DNA from: JAGLOK01 sp963677605
GTDB taxonomy: Bacteria > Bacillota > Clostridia > Christensenellales > UMGS416
Reading direction: 5' to 3'
NCBI GenBank assembly: GCA_963677605.2
Contig: CAXXDX010000002.1
Span: forward strand, 1 to 64,000
DNA length: 64,000 nucleotides
Positions 33,389 to 40,883 of the stretch are shown piece after piece; the first letter of the stretch is position 1, and each line of letters opens with the position of its first letter. The notes beneath the pieces are model-generated. The model saw only the letters and a program-made list of their open reading frames with translations. It was not told where the DNA came from and did not search any database. The translations under genes and the position numbers were made by a program.

Positions 33389-35383
33389 TTATTCGACCAT
33401 CTCAAGTGATACTTCATTATCTTTTGTCGAAATTTTATATAAACAACCCTCTCCGATTAAATCCGAATCATTAAATAAAGCATAATAATTATCTTCAAAA
33501 TACTCATCAGTATTATATAAGAACAAGTGGGTATAATTTTCTGAAATTAAAATAGAAGCTAATTCTTCCGCTGACAATTCCACAGACCAAGTATCTCCTT
33601 CATACTTGGGCGTACCCAAAGAAAAGTATTCTGCGTCTATGTATGAAGGTACAGACGCGTATTTCATAAGAAATTTGAGATGCCCGCTGTCCCCTTGAGT
33701 TACAATATATATTTTATCTTCTATCTCAGTGTGCGACTTGATAAAGTTACCGTATTGCTCTGCTTCATAATTGTAAGTATAATTATAAATTACATCTTTT
33801 TCATAGTTAAATAAAGTTAACGGCTGCGGGTATATTGTAGCTATTATAGCGCACAAATATATTAGTGAAAAAGGCATTATCATTTTCTTCTCTTTTAAGA
33901 TGTTGATATCCGATAAAAGAATGGCCGTCACTGCAATAATAATATAAAAGATAAATGACAAAATATATCTGTCCAATGAAGAAGATGAAAGTGCGCGGTC
34001 ATACGGAAAACTGCTGTATGCTAGAATCATTATGGCAATATATAAAATGCAATGCGCTAAAAAGTGTAATGACAAAACTAAATAATTTCTCTTTTCTGCC
34101 TCTGCCACTAATAGCTTACCAACAATAAAATATAATATCACTAATACTGCCACAATTTTATATACATAAACATCATTTATTTTTAATACTAAGAGATTCT
34201 TTAAAAAAGCGTTTATTAATATTTTAGTGCCTTCATCCAGCTTCAGATATGTATATGCTATTAGGATAGCAACCGATGATACAAAAAGCACGAAAAACAC
34301 TTTTCTAAGAAATGCTTTCTTCTTAGAAAAAATTGAAACAATAAGAGATGCCGCACAAGCAAATATCAATATCAAGCCAATTGGTGAAATAAAGGCTCCC
34401 ATTACACTTCCTACTGGATCACACCAAGCCTCTTCAACCGAAAAGCTGCCCCCTCCGGCTATATTTTTTGTCAAGACACATATTATAATTGATATTACAA
34501 AACATGATAAAGCTGCAACAAAAGTTTTGATTTTGTCCTTTTTGCTTTTTTTGCAGTTGACCGCTTCAAAGTATATCCATATGGCTAAAACAAATATAGC
34601 AAAAACGATTCCCACTACATTTTTTATGTGTGGAAGCAACATAATTGCAGCTATAAAAATTAGATTGTTTTGTTTGCTAAAATCTTTTCTCATATACAAA
34701 TACGCAGCCAGGGAGCCGGAAATCACAGCTAAATTAGCATCATTGTATAGGTTTGGTCTTGTCTGATGAGAAATATATATCAAAATCGCATACATTATTA
34801 AGCTGTAAATAATTAAACTGCGTACACGAGTCCATTTGAAATCAGATACAGGCAAAAGAATAGCCGACCAATAGACAAAATACATTCCACAAAGCATATA
34901 TCCTTCACTATAGCCTGCCAAAGATACGATAAACGCATTGAACATTGGCATTCCGAGTGTCTGTGGTTGAAGTATGCCCGGGGTGATATTTAATCCGTCA
35001 AAAACATAGATTGATTTTACCGCTAAACCCCAGTGTGAAAAATCATCCCAAGTATATATATGATTGTCCCTGATAAAGACAATATAAGTGATTACAGCAA
35101 TTAAAAAAGCAATCAAAGGAGGATTTAAAAAAAAAGCTTTCAGTTTTTTATATAAAGTTTTTTCTTTAACAGAAAGCAACAAAGCAAAAATAAGAAAAAG
35201 AATAATTACAATGCAAAAAATGATTAATGCAATTGATAACTTTGAAAAGTACGTAAAAGTCAGCATAAAGACAACGCAGCTGCATACACTTATAAAGATA
35301 GATTCAATTGCATTGCATTTGAATACTAAAAAAATCGATAGGCTTAAAGCAAAGAGCACTATTATTGGAATGAAAATTTGCAT
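33389..35383 (-). CDS. Large polytopic membrane protein, GT-C glycosyltransferase-like
   Basis: A 664-residue protein with roughly 14-15 transmembrane helices and a soluble C-terminal ~120 residues. The loop HIYTWDDFSHWGLAVKSIY near residue 107 has the acidic D-D-F-x-H-W pattern seen in many uncharacterised GT-C-type membrane glycosyltransferases, and LGMPMFNAFIVSLAGYSEG follows. The outer domain (YIVTQGDSGHLKFLMKYA) resembles the C-terminal parts of such enzymes. AGGAG precedes the ATG. It is the larger of two cargo genes in the island. Donor and acceptor are unknown. Confidence 0.75.
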   Translation of the reverse strand: MQIFIPIIVLFALSLSIFLVFKCNAIESIFISVCSCVVFMLTFTYFSKLSIALIIFCIVIILFLIFALLLSVKEKTLYKKLKAFFLNPPLIAFLIAVITYIVFIRDNHIYTWDDFSHWGLAVKSIYVFDGLNITPGILQPQTLGMPMFNAFIVSLAGYSEGYMLCGMYFVYWSAILLPVSDFKWTRVRSLIIYSLIMYAILIYISHQTRPNLYNDANLAVISGSLAAYLYMRKDFSKQNNLIFIAAIMLLPHIKNVVGIVFAIFVLAIWIYFEAVNCKKSKKDKIKTFVAALSCFVISIIICVLTKNIAGGGSFSVEEAWCDPVGSVMGAFISPIGLILIFACAASLIVSIFSKKKAFLRKVFFVLFVSSVAILIAYTYLKLDEGTKILINAFLKNLLVLKINDVYVYKIVAVLVILYFIVGKLLVAEAEKRNYLVLSLHFLAHCILYIAIMILAYSSFPYDRALSSSSLDRYILSFIFYIIIAVTAILLSDINILKEKKMIMPFSLIYLCAIIATIYPQPLTLFNYEKDVIYNYTYNYEAEQYGNFIKSHTEIEDKIYIVTQGDSGHLKFLMKYASVPSYIDAEYFSLGTPKYEGDTWSVELSAEELASILISENYTHLFLYNTDEYFEDNYYALFNDSDLIGEGCLYKISTKDNEVSLEMVE

Positions 35384-35849
35384 TATTACTCCTAAAATTC
35401 AAATAGACTTATCGTTATTTTATGTTTAAGATGTAGTGTTGTCAATATTTTCATAAAGAACGACTAAATGAACTAAAGGTAATATTTCACTATTTGCAAC
35501 TCTCAATTAAAGAATTTAAATTGTAGTTTGGTTCCAACAAACAATGCATCCGCTATGAACATTTTCTTTTAGTTTCTTCTTAGTTCTGAAGACAGAAGTT
35601 CATACAATAATCGTTTCCAATTAGAACAAGCCTTGCCATCGACACCATATGAAGAATATTGATGAAATATTTATATGTAATAATATCTACTGTAAAGACT
35701 AGCCTCAATTTCTTGGGACACTTTTGGGACATAGCAGACTAAATCATTCAAAATGTCCCAGTATCTATCAACAAACAAAAAGCCCATTGACCTAATAAAA
35801 TGTAATGATTCGACATTTGTCGATATAATCCAATAATTAAAGAATACAA
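35384..35849. other. Right end of the island, no intact gene
   Basis: These 466 AT-rich bases hold no credible coding frame. They contain a 17-base sequence at 35715-35731 (GGGACACTTTTGGGACA) that matches 30848-30864 at the left end apart from one base, in the same orientation. Confidence 0.5.
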
Positions 35850-35902
35850 CTCCTAAGCGGAAGGTCTTGGGTTCGAATCCCGATAGGTGCGCCATAGAAA
35901 AA
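35850..35902 (+). repeat. Distal attachment site copy (53-bp direct repeat)
   Basis: It is identical to 30718-30770 and ends in GCCATAGAAAAA. It carries only the 3' part of the tRNA, so it is not a functional tRNA gene; it marks the island's far boundary. Confidence 0.93.
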
Positions 35903-35933
35903 GCCTTAGCAATGCTAAGGCTTTTTCTATGGC
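35891..35933 (+). terminator. Displaced original terminator of tRNA-Arg
   Basis: A perfect 21-bp inverted repeat with a one-base centre starts at the tRNA CCA (GCCATAGAAAAAGCC) and ends GGCTTTTTCTATGGC. Before integration it would have ended the tRNA transcript directly; the island has pushed it 5.1 kb away. Confidence 0.75.
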
Positions 35934-36093
35934 GTAACGCAATGATTCAAATTTGTCCAAGTGTTTGTCAGCAACACAGGAGCAATGCGACTGGCTAATC
36001 CAGCAAAGTTTCATAAATACAAAGTCTTCCCACATTAATTGCAATAAATCCTTTCCTAATCATCTTATTATTATAAATAATTAAGGAGCAAAT

Positions 36094-36511
36094 ATGAAAA
36101 CATTGATAGTCTTAAAGTCCGTCCACCATGGCTGTATGGGAATAATCGCGGATGGAATAAAAAAGAGGTGAGCGTAGATATAATTGAACCCAAGCAATTC
36201 AGGGAATATGATATAAACCAATATGGCTTAATAGGATGCGATTTATGTATATATTCCGACACATTCCATCCGGCTATAATTAAATTACTTAAAGCATTAC
36301 TGCTTTTGAAAATAAAAAGACTTTTCTATTTTCAACAGCAAACGTTATATATGATAAATCACACAAACAAATGAAAGAGCTTCTTAATAGTAAAAAAGCT
36401 GATTTTATAGGCGAGTTTAAGTGCAAAGGATTTAACACAAACTGCTTTTTAAAATTCTTCGGAGGAATGAACAAAAAAAAGACCAAACACAAACGATATC
36501 ATATCCTCTAA
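36094..36511 (+). pseudogene. Flavodoxin-family protein, broken by two frameshifts
   Basis: An AAGGAG site precedes ATG 36094, and three frames together give one flavodoxin. Frame one (to TGA at 36169) reads MKTLIVLKSVHHGCMG; a shift near 36160 leads to DIIEPKQFREYDINQYGLIG and a second near 36310 to TFLFSTANVIYDKSHKQMKE, then GEFKCKGFNTNCFLKFFGGM to TAA 36509-36511. The order and content match FMN flavodoxins of Clostridia. It lies 190 bases beyond the island's right end and was probably lost independently. Sequencing error could mimic one shift but two make decay more likely. Confidence 0.85.
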
Positions 36512-36676
36512 TAAGTTTACAAAAAATATGTTAGTATGATTCCAATTCTATTGTATATTTTTGCAACATAAATATCTTGACACAGCCCTGTAATATTCCT
36601 TTATAATTATATAAGATATAAAAGAAATAAATAAAAGTTGATTTGAAAAATAATTATAGGAAATAAGGGGACTAAA

Positions 36677-37804
36677 ATGGAAAAATCAAAAGTATATTTT
36701 ACAGATTTCAGAACAAGAATGGGAGAAGGGCTTCCTACAAAACTCCAAAGGCTTCTTCGCAAAGCCGGCATTTCTGATATTGATATGAACAATAAATTTA
36801 CAGCTATAAAGCTGCACTTTGGAGAGCTGGGCAATCTGGGTTTTCTTCGCCCGAATTATGCAAGAGCTATAGCGGATTTAGTAAAAGAGCTGGGTGGAAA
36901 ACCTTTTCTTACCGACTGTAACACTCTTTATCCGGGAAGCCGCAAAAATGCACTGGAACACATTGAGTGTGCTTGGCAGAATGGATTTACTCCTATGACC
37001 GTCGGATGTCCTATTATTATCGGTGACGGATTAAAAGGCACAGATGATATATCTGTTCCTGTTGTAGGCGGCGATTATATTAAAGAAGCAAAAATAGGCC
37101 ACGCTATTATGGATGCCGACATTTTTATTAGCCTTACTCATTTTAAGGGTCATGAAATGACAGGTTTCGGCGGTGCAATTAAAAATATCGGAATGGGCTG
37201 CGGTTCAAGAGCAGGCAAAAAAGATATGCACATAAACGGAAAACCGCAGATAAATGATGATCTTTGTACAGGATGTAAAAGATGTCTTCGAGAATGTGCC
37301 AATGATGCATTGGATTTTGATGAAACATCCAAAAAAATGAAGATAAACACTGATAACTGTGTAGGTTGCGGAAGATGTCTGGGCGCCTGCAACTTTGATG
37401 CTATAAGCTTTGCAGATTGGGCAGCATCAAAAGCTCTTAACCGCAGAATGGCAGAATACACCAAAGCAGTGCTTGACGGACGCCCGCATTTTCATGTCTC
37501 CTTGGTAGTAGATATCAGCCCCAACTGCGACTGTCACTCTGAAAATGACTCACCTATCCTTCCTGACATCGGAATGTTTGCATCATTTGATCCTCTGGCG
37601 CTTGACCAGGCATGTGTAGATGCCTGTTTAAAACAGGAGCCTCTTCCAAACAGTCAGCTGTCAGATGCAATGTCCAATCCTGATTTCTGCAATAAACACG
37701 ATCATTTTGAGAATACAACACCGAATTCAGAATACAAAACATGTCTTGAGCACGCAGAAAAAATAGGAATCGGTTCACGAGAATATGAACTAATTAAAAT
37801 GTAA
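36677..37804 (+). CDS. DUF362-domain 4Fe-4S protein
   Basis: A 375-residue protein. The first ~180 residues form the DUF362 domain (KVYFTDFRTRMGEGLPTKL; NALEHIECAWQNGFTPMTVG; LTHFKGHEMTGFGGAIKNIG), followed by two ferredoxin motifs, CTGCKRCLRECAND and CVGCGRCLGACNFD, then the rest of the DUF362 fold with FDPLALDQACVDAC. It is taken as an electron-transfer or metal-handling protein of anaerobes; no reaction is established. AGGGGAC precedes the ATG. It is transcribed alone with its own terminator. Confidence 0.9.
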   Translation: MEKSKVYFTDFRTRMGEGLPTKLQRLLRKAGISDIDMNNKFTAIKLHFGELGNLGFLRPNYARAIADLVKELGGKPFLTDCNTLYPGSRKNALEHIECAWQNGFTPMTVGCPIIIGDGLKGTDDISVPVVGGDYIKEAKIGHAIMDADIFISLTHFKGHEMTGFGGAIKNIGMGCGSRAGKKDMHINGKPQINDDLCTGCKRCLRECANDALDFDETSKKMKINTDNCVGCGRCLGACNFDAISFADWAASKALNRRMAEYTKAVLDGRPHFHVSLVVDISPNCDCHSENDSPILPDIGMFASFDPLALDQACVDACLKQEPLPNSQLSDAMSNPDFCNKHDHFENTTPNSEYKTCLEHAEKIGIGSREYELIKM

Positions 37805-37828
37805 CAATAGTTATCCAATAATGTAATT

Positions 37829-37857
37829 AAAACGTCTGTTCATTCAGGCGTTTTTTA
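37829..37857 (+). terminator. Intrinsic terminator after the DUF362 gene
   Basis: AAAACGTCTG and CAGGCGTTTT (one G-T wobble) pair around TTCATT and end in a run of six T. Confidence 0.85.
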
Positions 37858-37919
37858 TTACCCAGTAATATAAATTAGTTGTATAATTAAAGTGAAGCAT
37901 ATAATTAGGAATGATTTAT

Positions 37920-38513
37920 ATGGACGAAAAACTGAAACAATTTTTTAAAACTTTAGACAGAGCTCTTTTTATAGATAATGAATATAAGTCAATGTCCGGT
38001 ATTGATTCTCCCCTGCCCATAGGTTTCGGGCAAACCATATCCCAGCCTACTCTAGTTGCTGAAATGACAGAACTGCTGGAACTTAACAAAGATTGCAAAG
38101 TGCTTGAAATAGGCACCGGCTCAGGCTATCAGACAGCATTTCTTGCAGAATTTGCAGGCGAGGTTTATTCGATTGAGCTTATCCCGGAACTTTCCGAGAA
38201 AGCAAATAAAAGACTAAGTGACTTGGGATATTTGAATATTCATTATAAAATAGGTGACGGCAGCTCTGGTTGGAAGGAATATTCTCCATATGATAGGATA
38301 ATAACTACTTCTGCTGCGGGAACATTGCCTACAGACCTTATAAACCAGCTGGTAGAGGGAGGCCGAATGATAGCACCTGTAGGGCCAAGAAACTGTCAGG
38401 ATCTTCTTATAATAACCAAAGACAAAAACAGCGAAGTAAGTATTAAATCTAAAGACAAAGTTGTTTTTGTCGAGATGAAGGGAAAATACGGTTGGTCAAA
38501 ACCTGAAACATAA
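37920..38513 (+). CDS. pcm: Protein-L-isoaspartate O-methyltransferase
   Basis: A 197-residue SAM-dependent repair enzyme that methylates isoaspartyl residues in aged proteins. The family signature is complete: GFGQTISQPTLVAEMTELL near residue 37, motif I VLEIGTGSGYQTAFLAE, and RIITTSAAGTLPTDLINQL with GGRMIAPVG at the C-terminus. I start at ATG 37920, nine bases after AGGA, because ATG 37911 touches that site directly. Length is typical. It lies eight bases before the kinase gene, likely cotranscribed. Confidence 0.93.
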   Translation: MDEKLKQFFKTLDRALFIDNEYKSMSGIDSPLPIGFGQTISQPTLVAEMTELLELNKDCKVLEIGTGSGYQTAFLAEFAGEVYSIELIPELSEKANKRLSDLGYLNIHYKIGDGSSGWKEYSPYDRIITTSAAGTLPTDLINQLVEGGRMIAPVGPRNCQDLLIITKDKNSEVSIKSKDKVVFVEMKGKYGWSKPET

Positions 38514-38521
38514 GGAAAAAC

Positions 38522-39325
38522 ATGATAGACAGTACAATTTATAACGCTTTTAATCTAAAAAACGAAGGTGTTCCTCTCAAAGGAGGGCAAAACAATTCAT
38601 ATCGTTTTGGTGATATTATCATTAAGAAAAACGACGGTGACAATGTTAATTATGAAGTCACCGCAAAAATATTAAACGAAATTGAGTCACCTCATTACCG
38701 AGTTGCAAAACCTATCCCCTCCCAGAACGGCAGATATATTGAACGAGGATATATCGCCACTCATTTTGAGCAGGGATATCATAATTCCGAAAGAATAGAA
38801 GAAACTATTTCGCTGTCAAAAATATTCCACAAAGATTTAGAAAAATTTGATATCAGTCTTTATAAAAAGTCAAACACACAATGGGCAATTGCCATGGATA
38901 TTTTGTTCAGAAACAGAGAAATACCAATTTATGCTGATGAAAACAATTTAGATATATGCAATGAAATGCTTTCCATTCTTCCACCAACCCATGATCCTCT
39001 TCAAATCATACACGCAGATATTGGCGGGAATGTATTATTTCACGACACTTTGCCGCCATGCATAATTGATTTTTCACCTAACATAGCTCCTGCTAAAATG
39101 GCTGAGGCTATAATAATCTCCGATGCTGTTGCATGGGGAAACCGAAACCTTGATATTATCAAATATCTTGTTCCGCACGAAAAGTATGAACCTTATCTTT
39201 TATACGCAGTAATGTTCAGGTTGCTTTCAGCATTGGTTAAAAAAAGTGGGACACAAGAAGAGTTTAAGTGTGAATATAATGCATATAAGAAAATCTGGGA
39301 TTATGTTATAAAAAATAAAGGATAA
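38522..39325 (+). CDS. APH-family phosphotransferase-like protein
   Basis: A 267-residue protein of the aminoglycoside phosphotransferase fold. The catalytic loop reads IIHADIGGNVLFHD, with Asp and Asn in place, and the metal site IIDFSPNIAPAKMAEAI replaces the usual D-F/W-E/G by DFS. The N-lobe (GVPLKGGQNNSYRFGDIIIKKND) keeps the glycine loop and lysine. Similar short kinase-like proteins are widespread and their substrates unknown; I see nothing that points to antibiotic modification. It begins eight bases after pcm with AAGGAAA upstream. Confidence 0.85.
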   Translation: MIDSTIYNAFNLKNEGVPLKGGQNNSYRFGDIIIKKNDGDNVNYEVTAKILNEIESPHYRVAKPIPSQNGRYIERGYIATHFEQGYHNSERIEETISLSKIFHKDLEKFDISLYKKSNTQWAIAMDILFRNREIPIYADENNLDICNEMLSILPPTHDPLQIIHADIGGNVLFHDTLPPCIIDFSPNIAPAKMAEAIIISDAVAWGNRNLDIIKYLVPHEKYEPYLLYAVMFRLLSALVKKSGTQEEFKCEYNAYKKIWDYVIKNKG

Positions 39326-39328
39326 GGC

Positions 39329-40024
39329 TCACACCTCATCCAAATCAATCATATATTTATACTTAATCCAAGGCATACTATCCGGCACATCAAGAGTGAA
39401 TGTCATCTTGTCATTTTTTGTCGGATGCCAGAATGTAAGCCGCCATGACATGAGCGCTATCCATTCATCTTTTTTGACATTGGGATTATACTTCTGGTCT
39501 CCCCAAAGCGGACTTCCCTGCTCCAAAAACTGCACACGTATCTGATGGCTTCGTCCTGTGTACAAATGAACATGACAGATAGACTCATTGTCTTCCGTAT
39601 AAAGCACTCGGCATTCAAGGCTCGCTCTTTTCGCTCCGCGTGCGCCGTCGCGCATGACAGTCGTTGTGTTTGTACGTTTATCCTTATATAGCCAGTGAAC
39701 CCACTTGCCGTCAGGCGGAGTTCCTTCGCATACACAAAGATATTCTTTGTGCATCTTTAAGGTTTTCACTTGGTTTGTAAGCCTCGCTGCCGCCTTTGAC
39801 GTGCGTGCAAATACCATAAGACCGCTTACAGGTCTGTCCAGCCTGTGCACAAGCCCTATGTAAGCATCTCCCGGCTTATTGTACTTTTCTTTAACGTATG
39901 ACTTTAGATATGTGTGTAAGTCCAAATCACCGGTATCATCTCCCTGAGAGAGCATACCGGCAGGCTTATTTACAACTATTACATGATTGTCTTCGTATAT
40001 TATTTCAGGTTTCATATTACTCAT
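39329..40024 (-). CDS. RluA-family pseudouridine synthase
   Basis: A 231-residue enzyme isomerising uridine to pseudouridine in rRNA or tRNA. The catalytic motif GLVHRLDRPVSGLMVFARTS near residue 60 has the essential Asp; IIYEDNHVIVVNKPAGMLSQ is the family start, and HLYTGRSHQIRVQF the conserved C-terminal motif. There is no S4 domain. Its start overlaps the upstream methyltransferase gene by 8 bases, and the pair with ileS forms one likely operon of translation-related genes. Which base it modifies is unknown. Confidence 0.93.
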   Translation of the reverse strand: MSNMKPEIIYEDNHVIVVNKPAGMLSQGDDTGDLDLHTYLKSYVKEKYNKPGDAYIGLVHRLDRPVSGLMVFARTSKAAARLTNQVKTLKMHKEYLCVCEGTPPDGKWVHWLYKDKRTNTTTVMRDGARGAKRASLECRVLYTEDNESICHVHLYTGRSHQIRVQFLEQGSPLWGDQKYNPNVKKDEWIALMSWRLTFWHPTKNDKMTFTLDVPDSMPWIKYKYMIDLDEV

Positions 40025-40883
40025 TTACCCATCTGCCGGAAGCTCCGCATGGCAGCACTAACCCACTTGATGTTATCGGAAGACCTATCTCATCGGAAGT
40101 TATTTCCCCGCCAAACTTCTCTTTTACCGTAAGCTGAAGTATGTTTTCTATTACATGAGGAGAAAGGCCTGTGGTATAGCTGTTTATAAGGAAGAATAAA
40201 GGTTTTTCGTCTAAAACTTCAAGACAATCCTGAACATGTGCAAATATCATGTCTTCCATCTTCCATGTTTCGCCTTTAGGTCCTCTTCCGTATGAAGGCG
40301 GATCCATGATTATTCCATGATATTTGTTTTCACGTCTGGCTTCTCTCTGCACAAATTTAACGCAATCATCCACTATAAAGCGTATAGGTGCATTCTCAAG
40401 CCCTGAAAGTGCGGCGTTTTCTTTCGCCCAGTTTACCATTCCTCGGCTTGCATCAACATGAACAACCTTTGCTCCTGCTTTTGCACAGGCAAGTGTTGCG
40501 CCTCCTGTGTATGAAAAAAGATTCAGTACTGATATATCTCTTTCCGCATTTTCTATTACATTGCGCATCCAGTCCCAGTTTACTGCCTGCTCCGGGAAAA
40601 GCCCGGTGTGTTTAAATCCCATGAGTCCTACGTTGAATCTCAAGTCTTTATAAGCCACAGCCCACTTATCAGGCAGCTTTTTATAATTTTGCCACTCTCC
40701 GCCGCCTTTATTGGAACGGTGATAGACTGCATCAATAAGCCCCCACTCTTCAGTGGCTTTAACTGCAGGCCAAACAGCCTGAGGATCAGGACGGTATAGA
40801 ATCTTATCCCCCCAGCGCTCAAGCTTCATGCCTTCGCCGGCATCTATCAGCTCATAGTCTTTATGTGCGTCAGCTATCCACAT
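40017..40883 (-). CDS. SAM-dependent rRNA methyltransferase (RlmI/RlmK-like)
   Basis: A 288-residue methyltransferase. Motif I VLNLFSYTGGATLACAKAG (about residue 123) and the catalytic-region IIMDPPSYGRGPKGETW are characteristic of the RlmI/RlmK-type enzymes that modify cytosine or guanine in 23S rRNA. The N-terminal PUA domain of RlmI is absent. The start codon overlaps the ileS stop by one base and its end overlaps the pseudouridine synthase gene by eight, so all three are coupled. The exact target is not predictable here. Confidence 0.9.
   Translation of the reverse strand: MWIADAHKDYELIDAGEGMKLERWGDKILYRPDPQAVWPAVKATEEWGLIDAVYHRSNKGGGEWQNYKKLPDKWAVAYKDLRFNVGLMGFKHTGLFPEQAVNWDWMRNVIENAERDISVLNLFSYTGGATLACAKAGAKVVHVDASRGMVNWAKENAALSGLENAPIRFIVDDCVKFVQREARRENKYHGIIMDPPSYGRGPKGETWKMEDMIFAHVQDCLEVLDEKPLFFLINSYTTGLSPHVIENILQLTVKEKFGGEITSDEIGLPITSSGLVLPCGASGRWVNE

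Larger units (their letters stand above)
30718..35902. mobile_element. Decayed tRNA-integrated mini-island
   Basis: A 5.2-kb segment bounded by 53-bp direct repeats of the tRNA-Arg(CCT) 3' end. A truncated tyrosine integrase lies next to the tRNA on the minus strand, the usual place. It has no relaxase, replication, capsid or excisionase gene that I recognise, so it cannot be a complete phage or conjugative element. Cargo is one small unknown gene and two convergent large membrane proteins. The interior looks more AT-rich than flanking genes. It is best explained as an old insertion that lost its mobility genes, or as one moved by another element's integrase. Confidence 0.85.

Noticed and set aside
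35671..36044. Two minus-strand open frames across the distal repeat
   Set aside because: They read the tRNA fragment and its hairpin antisense (giving the well-known SNPRPSA-like artefact) and have no ribosome site or family match.
36168..36374. Independent small gene of 68 codons
   Set aside because: Its sequence is the middle frame of a flavodoxin broken by frameshifts, so it is part of the pseudogene.
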